The notes beneath the pieces are model-generated. The model ran no database searches and had not been told where the DNA came from. It saw only the letters and a program-made list of their open reading frames with translations. This document shows positions 1-12,502 of a DNA stretch of 64,000 nucleotides, in pieces. The DNA comes from Citrus sinensis. Taxonomy: Eukaryota > Streptophyta > Magnoliopsida > Sapindales > Rutaceae. The stretch is taken from the NCBI RefSeq assembly GCF_022201045.2, contig NC_068561.1:14533001-14597000 (forward strand), in the 5' to 3' direction. The translations under genes were made by a program, and so were the position numbers. Each line of letters begins with the position of its first letter. The stretch's first letter is position 1.

Positions 1-2251
1 GTGGAGATGAAAATCAATACTTAGCTTCGAAGACTAAATAGCTGGGGAAGATCCAGTAAAGGTTTAAAACCTTGAAATGAGTCCATATTAAGGGAAGTAG
101 CACACATAGGAACTACTTAGACCATACGGTAACATGGTGTCATATCTGCAACTACCCATATAAATCACACTTACGACGAGAATTTTCTTTTTTTTTCTTT
201 TTTAATACAATTCTTAATTATTCTACTTCATTCCTCATATATATTCATAATTATTTGGTAGAGTCAATTTCCCTACAACCCCTGGAGATAGGCACCCGTA
301 CTCAATTGGTCCTCATATTTAGAAAGGGAAAAAAAATTCAAAACTTCTCCTCATCTTAAATATTACTTTTTAAGGATCAAAAAACTTTTGGATGAGGGTG
401 GTAAATATTCGCGTCGTTAATTATGAGATTAAGAAATTACAGTAGAGATGATCTGGGTCAATTTTGAAAATATGGGAATCAACTGAGAATTTGATACTTA
501 ACTCTAGAGATGAAAAGGAAAATTTATACTTTTTGTCCTTGCTCTGTCATTTTTCATTTAATTGCACTACAGTCTATGTTTTGTTAAAAATTAAATAGTA
601 TTTCTAAATTTTGTCACTCAAGTCATATTCATTCATTCATTCATTTTACTATAAAAAAAAAGTCTAATTCATTTTAATTTTACCCTTACAAAAAAATAAA
701 TTATGAGTTGTGGATATTTAAATCATAAAAATAGGCTATTCAAATTCAAACACTTTTTACATCTATTTTTTAATTAAAATTTCAATTAATAAAATACGTA
801 TGAAATAATTTACTATTAGGGACAAAATATATACTTAATTAATTATATTTTTTTCTTTTAATCTTATCCTACTTTAAATTCAAATTTTATTTTAGGCTAA
901 ACATAATTTCATTGTAAATAATAATATTCATTTAAAAAGAAAAAAATAGAACCGGTGTAAAAAAGTAATGGAACAAAGGAATAAAATTGGATTACCATAT
1001 GCATTTGTAGTCGGGAGACCTTTGATTTAAGCAAGTTTTAGCATTAATTTTGCGAGGCATGAACTGGGCTTTTACGGAATTCTTTAATGGAAGAATATTT
1101 AAAAATTGCATAAACACTATAACTGTATATATATGAAGAATTGCACAATGATCATGAATTAGCGGTAAAACCAAAGGCAAATAGCACCAAAAAAAGAATA
1201 AAAAAAAGAAACAAAAACAAGATCTAAGCATCCTTACTTAATAGTTAGAACTAGTCCCCATTTGATTGTTGTAAGTTTGCAACATTGAACAAAATTGCAA
1301 AGCAATTCTTTTTCCATTACAAGTAAAATATGAATAATAAAGAGATAAATCAATGTTTATTGCTATCAAATTAAGAGTTGAATTTTTGAAAGTTTAAAAA
1401 CACTTTTTTATTCAATTTTATTGTCCACACTTTGTAAGATTATCTAATCCATAAAAGATTAATCTTGATTAAAAAAAGCAGAAGAGAATAATTTATTACT
1501 ATAAAACAAATTAAACTGGGGTTATTTTCGGTATTATGACGTGTACATAGTCAAATTTTAATTTTTAAATTTAGGCTATGGGCTTTTTGAGTAATTGGGT
1601 GTACAGAGTAATTTGGTAGGTTCCAATAATTTTATACTATAATTAAATCATCTATATTATAAAAATGCCCATTCATTAAATTACTATTAAGGACAAAGGA
1701 TAAACATCTATAATTTACAACCATTAATTCTCTACCTATGTTATCTTTTATTTAACATAAAATAGTCATTCATATAAATTAAAAAAAAAAGTTCCCAAGA
1801 AAAGATTTAGTCCAAGATTTTTAGGGAACATGAATGGTAAGTTTTATAAATAATAAAATCTTAAGAGCCATAAACCTTTATTTAACGGCGTCTATGAAAA
1901 ATATTAATATTTTTAAATCCCACTAATATGTAGACCAAAGAAGCAATAGCAGGATTATTGTCGATGAAAATAATCTATTTCTAAAATATGATGGTTCTAA
2001 TTAAAACTATTTTATTAAGTTAGAGTTTATGAAAAGAAGAAAAAAAATAGAGGATAAAGTTCACGAGTACTAAACTATTAATCAGGAATAAAGAAAGAAT
2101 AGAAATGAAATTCAATTATCATACACATGAATACATTAATATAAAAATCAGAGATATTTAATTTAATATACTTTAGGAATTACCCAACTTGTTCATTAAT
2201 AATATTATTGGAAACATTTAATTTAGGCATATACATGTTCATTTTAGTGAT

Positions 2252-2286
<35 letters not shown>

Positions 2287-3350
2287 AAATTAATATATAT
2301 TTATTTTGTATTTTTTAATTGACATATTCAAATAATTTATTGTATATTAAATATATATTATGTTATAAAAATTTCTATTAACACATATTCATTTTTTGTG
2401 CATTTTGAAATTTTTACGTGAGATTACATTCTTGTCTATACATTAATACTCATTCTAATAGTCAAAACTAGGTCGTTGGATTTACGTGTAAAATTTTTTT
2501 GAAACAATCCGGACATATATGTCAACATTTAGAAACCTTTTCCTTTTCTAATTTTTCAGTAAATATCAGGGATGACAATGTTAATAGCCATGCAAACACA
2601 GCTGGCCGTTATGCAACTCTTCGATTAGATTTAATGGTTAAATCACTAAATGACAAAATAGGGGTGCCGAACTCCTGTCGCAAAGTAGCAGGACCCAATA
2701 CTACAGCCGAAGTTACGTAAAAACGATGTCGTGTAATTAAGAATCAGTTAAGCTAATTAGGTGTGAATTAATTAGCAGCAACAGTAAAATTCACAGTGAC
2801 TGCATACCGAAATAGGAAACTTATAAACTAAAAAATATATAAAAATTGGTGAAAATGTTGAGTAAACTGTAAAATTGCTGTCTTTTAATTTTACTTTTTT
2901 TTTTTTCTTTTTCTGAATTGTGGCTTTTAACTTTATATTTGTGTTCTTTTTAATGATTGTCGAGCAATTAAAAACACATCTTGCAAAATGTTTGCTTCCG
3001 AGTGTTCACTTGGCCCCATGGGTGTCGGGGTGTGGCCAGTTTGAAACCCTATTCTTTACCTCCTTTATTTATTGACCAGTCGTGACTTTTAATTTGGTGA
3101 TTCAAAGCTAATTATTTTGTTGTGGGTATTACTCTAATTCCACTTAATTGAATTCTTGAAGGCTTGAAGTTAACCAAATGACAAAGGGTCATTCCAGTAC
3201 TCGAATTTTATTGAGACAGTTAGAGGACAATCTTACTTTATCAACACTCTAAAATTAAGCTCGACCAAAAACAATACTTAGCCTTTTTACGTGGTAATTT
3301 GTGAAACCATGAAAACGAACTTCTATTAACTCTTGTACGATGTTAATGAT
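1..3350. other. AT-rich intergenic DNA
   Basis: No gene supported. The stretch is strongly AT-rich with poly-A and poly-T runs. It holds a perfect ATT microsatellite of about ten units near 2254–2284. A 73-codon open frame at 2499–2720 has no recognisable domain and no splice partners, and I do not call it. The last few hundred bases form the upstream region of laccase 1. Confidence 0.6.
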
Positions 3351-3353
3351 GCT

Positions 3354-3375
3354 ACCTAATCCCCCCTTTATATTA
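3354..3375 (+). promoter_or_regulatory. Laccase 1 promoter: ACCTAAT box plus TATA-like box
   Basis: ACCTAAT lies at 3354–3360, about 70 bases before the laccase 1 start codon, and is followed by a C-run and a TATATTA box at 3370–3376. ACCTAAT fits the secondary-wall MYB element consensus ACC(A/T)A(A/C)(T/C). The same heptamer occurs upstream of both other laccases here. Function is inferred from motif and position only. Confidence 0.5.
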
Positions 3376-3429
3376 AGCCCTAATCGCCGTCCTTAGTCTA
3401 TAGCGCTCTTGAGCACTAAGCTTGCAAAA

Positions 3430-5683
3430 ATGGGTACCTTTCATCTTCCTTCATTTGCTTCAATGTCGGTTCTGCTCCTTGGTCTTTGCTTTTTAGCTCT
3501 GCTGCCGGAGTTTGCAGCAGGCATAACAAGGCATTACACATTCAATGTACGTTAATTACTATTACTTTTGAGTAGCAAACTAACTTTGTGTTCATATTCT
3601 CAATAATGTTTAATTTCCCAGTTCTGATTTTTGGCTCTGCTTGTTGGATGTAATTAAGATTAAGTACCACAACGTGACAAGATTGTGCCACACAAGGAAC
3701 ATTATCAGTGTCAATGGACAGTTCCCAGGGCCTAGCCTGTTGGTGCGGGAAGGCGATCGTGTCCTCATTAAAGTGACTAATCATGTTTCAAACAATGTTA
3801 CCATTCACTGGTATGAATTTATCATGAAAATGAAAGTTAATTTCGGTACATATGACTTCTTTTTTAGTGCTTAATTAAATTCGGTACATATGACTCTCTT
3901 TTTTTAGTGCTTAATTCTCAAGAGTGTGCATGTTTTGTGTGAAAACACAGGCATGGGGTTAGGCAGGTAACAAGTGGTTGGGCAGATGGACCTGCTTACG
4001 TAACGCAATGTCCCATACAAACAGGCCAATCATACACTTACAATTTTACAATCACTGGACAGAGAGGGACTCTCTTATGGCACGCTCATATTTCGTGGCT
4101 TAGATCAACTCTTTATGGACCCATCATCATTCTCCCAAAGCGCAATGAATCTTACCCTTTCCAAAAGCCCCACAAGGAAATCCCCATACTTTTTGGTAAG
4201 AAGCAAACTTTCACCTACTCGGAACTCGAGAAATTTCGATATACAAATAAAGAATCAGAATCATATGCATCAGCTAACGGTATTTGGATGTGCAGGAGAA
4301 TGGTTCAATGTAGACCCTGAAGCTATCATCAGCCAAGCTCTTCAGACTGGCGCCGGACCAAATGTGTCGGATGCGTACACCATCAACGGTCTCCCAGGGC
4401 CACTCTACAACTGCTCTTCTAAAGGTGAAATATATATATATATATTTTTGTAACTGCTTTGTTTCAGCTTAATTTTGAAAGCACGACAACGAATTTGTTG
4501 ACCCTTTGGTAGATACATACAAGCTGAAGGTGAAGCCAGGAAAGACATACCTCTTGAGACTAATCAACGCTGCACTCAACGACGAGCTCTTCTTCAGCAT
4601 AGCCAATCACACACTCACGGTTGTCGAAGCTGATGCCGTTTACGTCAAGCCTTTCGACACTGACAAGCTCCTCATCACTCCAGGCCAAACCGCAAACGTC
4701 CTTCTCAGAACAAAACCTTACTTCCCCAATGCCACATTCTTCATGCAAGCCAGGCCTTACTTCTCAGGCATGGGCACAATCGACAACTCGACCACTGCCG
4801 GTATCCTCGAATACAAGCACCCATCAAACCACTCGATATCCTCTAAAAAGCTTCAGTTGTATAAGCCAACTCTCCCTTCAATAAATGACACCAGCTTCGC
4901 CGTAAATTTCACCAGGAAATTTCGGAGCCTGGCCAGTGTTAAGTACCCTGCCAATGTTCCGCAAATCGTTGACAGGAAATTTTTCTTCACTGTTGGGCTT
5001 GGTTCGAATCCCTGTCCGAAAAATACAACATGCCAAGGACCAAATGGAACTAAATTTTCAGCTTCGGTAAACAATGTGTCATTTGTTTTGCCTTCAACAG
5101 CTATTCTTCAATCATACTTCTTTGGACAAAATAACGGAGTTTATACTACAGACTTTCCCGTTAAGCCACCAATGCCGTTTAATTATACGGGGACGCCGCC
5201 GAATAATACTAATGTGAGCAATGGTACGCGGACGGTATTGTTGCCGTTTAATACGAGCGTGGAGTTGGTGATGCAGGACACTAGCATTCTTGGCGCTGAG
5301 AGCCACCCTCTTCATTTGCATGGATTCAATTTCTTTGTTGTTGGACTTGGTTTCGGAAACTATGACCCTGATAAAGATCTCATGAACTTCAACTTAGTGG
5401 ATCCAATGGAAAGGAATACCATCGGTGTTCCTGCCGGAGGTTGGGTTGCCATTCGCTTCTTCGCCGACAACCCAGGTGAGCAACTATGAAATAGAATCAT
5501 TAGCCGTCAAGTAAAAGATTATCTTATATTAGTATTTGATTTTCTTTAACAGGAGTGTGGTTTATGCATTGTCATTTGGATGTACACACAAGCTGGGGAT
5601 TGAGGATGGCATGGATAGTACAAAATGGGGCACAACCGAACCAGACGTTACCACCTCCACCGTCTGATCTACCCAAGTGTTGA
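3430..5683 (+). CDS. LAC17-like: Laccase 1 (LAC17-type, EC 1.10.3.2)
   Basis: Secreted multicopper oxidase that oxidises monolignols in the cell wall, as known for LAC17/LAC4. Six exons join in frame: 3430–3546, 3659–3810, 3951–4195, 4296–4424, 4513–5475 and 5553–5683, giving 578 residues, the family's usual length. All introns are GT–AG. A hydrophobic signal peptide ends near residue 31 ([18 protein letters not shown]) and the mature start is ITRHYTF. The copper-binding signatures are present: HWHGVRQ (spliced across exons 2/3), [20 protein letters not shown] and [15 protein letters not shown]. The last has Asp where the two paralogues have Glu. Many N-x-S/T sites are visible. Intron 4 begins with an AT microsatellite. 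The gene faces FHY1/FHL tail to tail, with about 500 bases between stop codons. The start is the only Met giving a signal peptide. Confidence 0.95.
4562..4582 (+). promoter_or_regulatory. miR397-like target site in laccase 1
   Basis: The exon 5 stretch encoding LINAALND is complementary to miR397 (UCAUUGAGUGCAGCGUUGAUG, from memory) except for the outermost 3' miRNA base and miRNA position 3. miR397 is known to cleave lignin laccase mRNAs at this codon position. Cleavage here is inferred. Confidence 0.6.
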
Positions 5684-6183
5684 TCATCTTGACTGCCAAA
5701 TGACGGAGATTATTGTTCCGGATTGGCAATTTTTTTGAGTGTTCTTGTTTTTTTCCCTTTCTTTTTTTTTTAACTTAATATCTATGATCCTTTTCTGTGT
5801 GCTTGTTTGCCACTGTATCACATTTGATTGTGTTGGTTGAGAAGGGACCAAGAGTTCAAGTGTACGTCACATGGATTAATCATCTTTGTACACTACTATA
5901 TGCTTGATTGACGATAACTTATTTTCTTTCTTGTTACAAATCATGTGCGTGTGTAAAACAATAAATGCGTTAAACCTAAGTAGTCATAAAAGATGTATAC
6001 AAGCAAAGATTAAGTTAGCTAAAAGGAGGCCAAGCTCAATAAAATTAGCCAACATTATTATTTGGGATAAACAGAAACAAGTACTTTCCACACATTAACT
6101 TGCAGTGATGTGAGTCAATTACAAGAAATAGCTAGAAATCATTCATATATACATTTTACGACTCCATGTTCTGTCACTCTACG

Positions 6184-8947
6184 TTACAGCATGAGTGAGG
6201 AGAAGTACTGCTCAAATTCTTGATCAATGGTTGGCTTCCTCTTGCCACTTTGAGTCTCTGAATTGAGAACAAAAAAGAGAAAAAGAAAAACACAATTCAG
6301 CAAATGAAAAGAAAATTAAAAGGTCCAATGTGGTTGCATTATACATTCAAAGAGAATGATTAAACGAAATGGGATTCATAGGCCTCACAATCTATTTGCC
6401 AAAAACAATTACCTTGGTTGTGGCTCCATCTTCCAGAAGAAAGCACATAAACATTTGGATTCCCCTCTTTGGAGTCGAGAGTTTCTCCGATTTCCTTTTC
6501 TGTGAAATGTTCAGCGGCGAAATGATCCAATCCTGAGTAAAGATATTCAGCATGGCTACCAAATTCAGTTAGATGCTCATTAAGATCATCAAATTGATGC
6601 GACGTCTGGTGCTCATCGCCCACAAAATTAAACTGCTCTTTACCAGAACCTCCTTCTGTTTTAGCTGCACTGTTTGAAGAGTAGCTGTGGCTCTTGAAAC
6701 TGCTGGAGGCCCAATTTAGAGACGAATATGAAGGACAATCATCTGGTAATGATTCTCCAATCTCTGCCTGAAATCTAGATTTACCATGCACAGTTATAGA
6801 AGAATCGTAACCCTCTGCATATATATTGCTATTAGCTGATTCTTGTTCAAATCCATCAATGGTGGCTCCTCCCTTAATTATATTTGTTTGTAAGTTCTCT
6901 ACTTCTGAGACTTCATCAAGTGTGGAGAGGGATTTAGATCGAAAGCTTCCATCTGAGCATTTAAGCTTTGCTATAGGCAAGCCCAAGTGCTCAGCCTGTA
7001 ACTTTCTTTTCTTGTTCAAGCCAATAACATCGGCCCTCCGTATTTCATTAATAAGGAAGCTGAAAGTAGCGATAGAAAAAGGATAAAAATAATCTACAGC
7101 TTATAAGAATCTGCATTTTGCAATATATAGCTAAATAAGAGATTTTTAATATCTAATTCAATATATTGTAGTTCAATAAAATTCAATTTTGGTAGTTCAC
7201 GAATAATTACTTGTCTTTATATCGCCCCAGTGGAGCATAATAATGCCCAAGTTAAGAACAGAAGGAATCATAGAGGCAGTACTATGGGCTTTAAACATAT
7301 GCAGATATAACTCAAGTCTATCCAAATCCAATTAATTATCTTAGAACTAAAAATGGAGTAGAACTCTTGTTCTCAACCAAAAGTGAAGTTGATGTTGCGG
7401 AAGTTGAGTTGAATAATCATAGTATTTTTGTAACATCAATTGTAGAGAAATAAAAATGGCAAAACAAGTGCAAGAATAACACAATAATTTATGTGGTTTG
7501 GCTTTTTAGCAGGCATCCAAGAGCAAAGTAAGAGGAAGAGAATTTTACTAAAAAAGGGGACTATGGGAATTGCACAAATGTTGGAGACAAATTTAGAACT
7601 CAAACCACAATAGACCCTAACCTCTCTCTCACTAAGGAGAACTCTCAAATTTCATTCAAAAGCAACTCTTACAAAAAACTCTCTTAAGAGGTTCCTTTAG
7701 ATTACAATTCAAATTTGTGGATAATATCTCTCAAAACAGAGAGCTCTATTTATGGGTTGGAGTGCCAACAAAAATGGACAAAATCATAGTAATCAAATCT
7801 CACAACTACCAAAATAGCGTGAAAACTTATAATTTCATTTTTATGTGGCATTTAATGATCGATACAATTTTTACCATTAATTGATGTTCCTCGAAAACAC
7901 TATTCAAGACGTCATTTTTCAACAAACCTCCACCTTGACTTGAATAGTATCAAAATCCACGACAAAATGTCATTTACTAAGCAAAGAACCCAATCTATTA
8001 CGCACGTACAACATAAGTTTTCACTTTGTGTGGGAAGTTATTGATAAGGAACTTCTTCAAAAGATTAAGACTATTGAGAATCCTATAGACAGGAAGACTA
8101 AGGTGGAGCCGCCCATCAAGTTGAAGCAATGCCTGAACTAAGATCAATATCTCGCACTTCGTACTATTCAAGTAAAAGTGAAGATTTACTGAAAAATGGA
8201 GCCTTCTATAGGGCCTTCTGGAGGAACACGTATCAATGGTAAAACTGATGATCAGAAATTGCATGCAAAATTGCAAGCATCGTACCAAACTTTTGTTGAT
8301 GTCTTGCAATGCCATTTAATGCCAACGAAAATAAAAGTCCAAGCTCTCAAGCAAATTCGATGAAACGTTGGGTGTGAGTAAGGTTTGATGAAAAGACCCA
8401 AAAATAAAATAAAATGTTTCTGCTCACTAGCTGGCTACAGCTTCATCAGTAACTTGCTTTCGCAAAATGCTTCTAAAGGATAAACCTCTGCCACCAATTT
8501 CATAGATAATAACACAAAACAAGGAGTTGGGTTCTAACTGAAAATAACCCAAAAAAGCAAAACTTTCAACCTGAAAAAAGAAATAAGCTTGATTAAAAGA
8601 TCGGATGGTTTATATACAATATCAAACTTCAATCAAGCCCACCAAGTTCACTTCCTACTACCGCATATATTTTAGTACCAAAACATTACATGGCAAGAAG
8701 AAATACTTCGCAGTTTCCAACTTAGCTAATTTCAGATGATTAAACTAACAGTACAGTTCCTGGCTCAAACATGTGGGCACATCATCAAAATCCAAAAGAT
8801 TTCATTTTTGATGACAAAAGTAACCACAGCAAAGACTGAGCTATATACAATACAGATCGTGAAGCATAAGGACTAAAGTGGAAATAAATTAGAGAAGTTG
8901 AAGTAAAACCTGTTGAGCTCAGATCGGTCGACGTTATCCACTTCCAT
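6184..8947 (-). CDS. FHL: FHY1/FHL-type phytochrome A nuclear import adaptor
   Basis: Small adaptor that binds light-activated phytochrome A and carries it into the nucleus, where it also helps target transcription factors. Three exons on the minus strand, 8947–8910, 7059–6413 and 6257–6184, join in frame to 252 residues; the Arabidopsis proteins are about 200. The N-terminus has the family's basic nuclear localisation signal KKRK (residues 29–32), directly followed by a leucine-rich export-like stretch LQAEHLGLPIAKL. The middle is acidic, Ser-rich and low in conservation. The C-terminus carries the phyA-binding signature LSSGRW and ends PTIDQEFEQYFSSLML. Exon 1 codes for only 13 residues, and its placement rests on matching phase, good splice sites and family similarity. 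Intron 1 (about 1.85 kb) holds LTR-like debris. I cannot tell FHY1 from FHL by sequence alone. Confidence 0.88.
7430..7935 (-). mobile_element. Copia-like LTR fossil in FHY1/FHL intron 1
   Basis: The stretch resembles a Ty1/copia long terminal repeat. It shares the landmark TTTATGTGGTTTGGCTTTTTAG with the element near 26.5 kb (ATTACGTGGTTCGGTTTTTAG), then runs into a TATA-like CTCTATTTATGG and a CAACAAACCTCCACCTTGAC junction near 7920. No coding part was recognised. It is degraded and I could not fix its ends. Debris may extend to about 8340. Confidence 0.4.
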
Positions 8948-9378
8948 TTTCAGGAAGAGAGGGAGGTGCTGAAAGCGAAAGTGAAAACCCAGGAGATGAT
9001 GGAACCTCCGTTCGAGGAAATCGAGATTAAATAAATCACCTGCCTTTTTCCCGGTTTGGACAGCAAGTTGAAGCTCCTTTGAGGAGCGTGTGAAACACGT
9101 GCTAATAATATTAGGAGGCTTCGCCTTGTGTTAAGCTGGGGATTGATTAGCGCGCGTAAGTTGATGATTAGGACAGAACAGAAGACCATACGAGACCAAG
9201 TGAGTTATTCCAAGGTGGCACACGGGGCCCCCAACTTATGTTAACCTGGAAAATTTTCCTCGACGTCCCTTTTGACTTTTCATGGATAAGGCCCAAGGGG
9301 CATAATTAATCTAGTTATATTAACAAGTCCTTAATTTCTTAAATGATCATAATTAATCAGGTTCCGCTGTGTTGGACG

Positions 9379-9484
9379 ACTCTAAGATAGAGTACTTTTT
9401 TATAAATATATAATTAAAGTTATAATAATTTTTTATTGTTTATTATTTTACTGTATGGCTGTTATTCGTACTCTATCTTAGAGT
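9379..9484. repeat. Short inverted-repeat (MITE-like) element
   Basis: ACTCTAAGATAGAGTA at 9379–9394 is repeated as its exact reverse complement at 9469–9484, with an AT-rich spacer of about 74 bases. The arms are perfect over 16 bases. This suggests a short foldback MITE; the family and the outer boundaries are not resolved. Confidence 0.55.
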
Positions 9485-9951
9485 AATTTTAAAATAACCA
9501 TAGCCTTAATCAGGTAGTGCGTCAAGGTTTTGATGGTCTTAGATGTTGGCTCGTCTCATAGGTTATATAGTGAATCACCTTATAAGAGTAGTTTTCTTTA
9601 GATTTTTATAATTTTATCTTCTATTTTTTTAAAACATTTTGTAGGTTCAGTAAAGTGATTGATCTTAAATTTAAACATTTTTATTCAGATATAGTGACAA
9701 TATATGTTGTGTTATATATTAAAGGGCACTATAATGATTTTCCTTTTTGAAATCGAATATGGGCTCCACGTACAATAACTTAAATATGCAAATTAAGATA
9801 GACCCAAAAAAAATTTCAACTTTTTATGAGATAGCCATTTTTGCTTTCAATTACAAAGAATTTGTAGTATACGCAATCAATTTTTATATTATTTTGTAAG
9901 ATGTTAGATGGTCATAACTAATACTCAAGTTTTAACTTTTTCTACAGGGAA

Positions 9952-10626
9952 CTAAGGTGGTATTTGTTTTTTTATTTGAAATCTTAATAGACTTGAATTA
10001 GTCTCAATTCTGAATAGAGCTGAATAGAGCTGAATGTATGAATCTGAATGATGTGTTTGTTTTCTTGACTGAATCGCTAAAAATAAATATTAAGTTCTTT
10101 TTTTTTAACTTAAAAAATGTTAAAACTACTATTTTTACATTTATTCCCTTACAAATTATAAATGTTAAACAAATAATAAACATATGAAAAAATATAAATA
10201 AGATAATAAATTATCTTTAATATTATATATTACATATGTTAATCAATTTTATTATAGTTTATGATGTTTTTATATGAAAAATATTTATAGAAAAGTATGA
10301 AGATAAATAATGCTAATTTGAAGAAAAAAAATCTACCATTATATATTATCACAAGTATATATGGAGATGGGTAATAATACTAATTATTAAATTTTATTTA
10401 GATAAGAATGAACGTTAATTAATTAGATAAAGATATTTTAGAGAATATCTTTTGATGACATCATTCTAACTTTTTAGATTAAAAAAAAGCTAAAAAGACT
10501 AGTTTAATAATTTAATGACTTAATAGCTTAAAATTTTCATTAAGTCGAAAAAACAAATAGACTTGATGACTTATTTGATTGAAATTAAGTCAATTAAGTC
10601 ATTAAGTTAAAAAAAAAAACAAACGA
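9952..10626. mobile_element. hAT-like non-autonomous element, copy 1
   Basis: Starts CTAAGGTGGTATTTGTTTTTTTA and carries subterminal repeats of CTGAAT/AGTCTGAAT type on the left and the mirrored AATTAAGTCAATTAAGTCATTAAGTT on the right. The right end stops at AACAAACG, just where the second copy begins, so its last terminal bases are missing. No coding capacity. The AGGTGGC…GCCACCT terminal form is typical of plant hAT MITEs. Confidence 0.6.
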
Positions 10627-11254
10627 CTAAGGTGGCGTTTGTTTTTTTATCTGAAATCTGAATAGACCTGAATTAGTCTGAATTCTGAATAGGTCTGAAT
10701 GTCTGAATCTGAATAATATGTTTGTTTTTTTGTCTAAATCTCGGAAAATAAGTATTAAGTTGTTTGTTTTTTCAACTTAAAAAGCTAAAAATATGTACTT
10801 TTACATTTGTATCCTTATTAAATTTGAATGTCAAATAAATAATATATTAAATACCACAATATTTTAACATTTATAAGTAAAACTATATTCAAGTGAATAC
10901 ATAATTATTTTGAAATTTTAATATATAAAATACCATAAATTTCAAAATTTATCGTATATAATATAAGAAAGAAAAAACATGGATGTTTTTATGTGGGGTA
11001 AATATCTATGGGTGAGTTTTGGGATAGACATAAAAAATAAATTATAAAACAAGGATATTTTTTACATTAGCAAGTAATTGACTTAATTCAGATTTCTCCA
11101 TTAAGTAAAAAGCCAAAAAAAAATTAGCTTATTTTATTAAGTCAAAATTATCTAAAAAATCTCATTAAGTTATAAAAACAAACACCTCTAATTAACTTAA
11201 TTAATTAAATTAAGTCACTTTAAGTCATTAAGTTAAAAAACAAAGGCCACCTAA
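10627..11254. mobile_element. hAT-like non-autonomous element, copy 2
   Basis: Begins CTAAGGTGGCGTTTGTTTTTT immediately after copy 1 and ends AACAAAGGCCACCTAAG, giving recognisable terminal inverted repeats. The left subterminal region (GAATAGACCTGAATTAGTCTGAATTCTGAATAG and variants) matches copy 1 closely. I saw no clear 8-bp target duplication. Non-coding. Confidence 0.65.
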
Positions 11255-11344
11255 GTCTTGTATTTGATCACAACATGACTCTATTTGACTCTTTTAATGC
11301 CAATTCATTAAATCTTTTTTTTTTCTTTTTAAGAAAGTACACCT

Positions 11345-11740
11345 TTCATTTCTCATAGATAGAATAAATGCAAAATATCAACTGAAAACTCATCCAGCCA
11401 TACAAAAGAGTTTAGTTTCCTTAAGGCTAACATGGCCATAAAGTGAGCAAAGATATTACGACTTCTAGATGCATGTTGAGTTGGCCATAGAGTGAGCAAA
11501 GATATTACAACTTCTAGATGCATGTGAGTTTTGAAAATTTGACAACTCTTATTGGTTTCAAAATGTGGAAGATCACCCAATGAATATCTGTCAAAGTACC
11601 CATTTTGATGTTAATTAACTCTATCACTCCCTTCGAGTCAGATTCTATAATCACAGAAACTGCTCCAGTTTTCTAAAGGAGAACTCTTCCCAACTTTCTT
11701 TGCCATCTTGCAGTCGAAAAGAGCATGAGCTACACTCTCC
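11345..11740 (-). pseudogene. LINE RNase H-domain remnant
   Basis: The minus strand has an open piece, MGDLPHFETNKSCQIFKTHM… ending NSFVWLDEFSVDILHLFYL, that resembles the C-terminal end of plant LINE RNase H domains (…AKxAL…W.EDFP.DI…). A unit of about 48 bases (GTGAGCAAAGATATTAC…GATGCATGT) is tandemly duplicated at about 11435–11530. No other LINE part is visible, so this is a decayed 3' fragment. Similarity is weak and judged by eye. Confidence 0.4.
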
Positions 11741-12502
11741 ATTAAGCCAATTCGTTAAATCTGAAAAAGAAAAAGAAAGGGGAAAAAGAAATTCTGTCCT
11801 CCCCTGCACCGAAAAGGATACGTCACCTGTTTTGTCATTATAAATGTGTTATCGAGTTGGAAAATATTATAAGTTTGGGTTTCCATGGACCATTTTCAGT
11901 ATATATTTTACACTCATGAAACAAGGAAAAGAAAATTATGCAGAAAAGCTAAAGAGGAATGTTTTGTTACACTTGAGTTACAAGGACAACAACTTTGGTT
12001 ACATCGAGAACAGCTTGTTTCTGTGGGCTTTTGTCATCGCTTTTACATCATATATTTTCATTGTTCAGTTGGGATTTTGGTTCTCTCTTTCACTCTTTGT
12101 ACATTGTGTGTGCTAATGTAGCCGCTTGTCAGCGAGCTCCAAACTTGGAAAACAAAATCGAGAACAAAATGAAAAGAAAACAACGGTCCTAGTCCTAATG
12201 GTTCCAAAAAATGATTTACTTCAGCTATTGACAACTTAACAGAATGTCTCCCTCTCAGCTCATCTTGCAACTAACAGCTTCGAGCTTTCCTGACTGGCGG
12301 CGCTATTGCAGGTAAGTGATGCATGATCAACTTTTTCGTCTGGCTAAATTACCCCAAAAGAGAAAAGCCTTATCCAAACCGCACTTGAAAAAAAAGCTAC
12401 GCGATACTGCCAATAGATCAATTTTTACCCATCCGTTGACGGTTAAGGTTGAAGATCATGTTATTTGCAATGAGATGCCATGACCAAAGAAACTCTAGAA
12501 AT

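Noticed and set aside
5003-5013. tRNA B-box-like GGTTCGAATCC
   Set aside because: It lies in laccase 1 exon 5 coding sequence and no cloverleaf can be built around it.
11844-12192. Overlapping plus-strand open frames
   Set aside because: Three frames overlap, none resembles a protein, and the stretch lies at the likely 3' side of PAT16.
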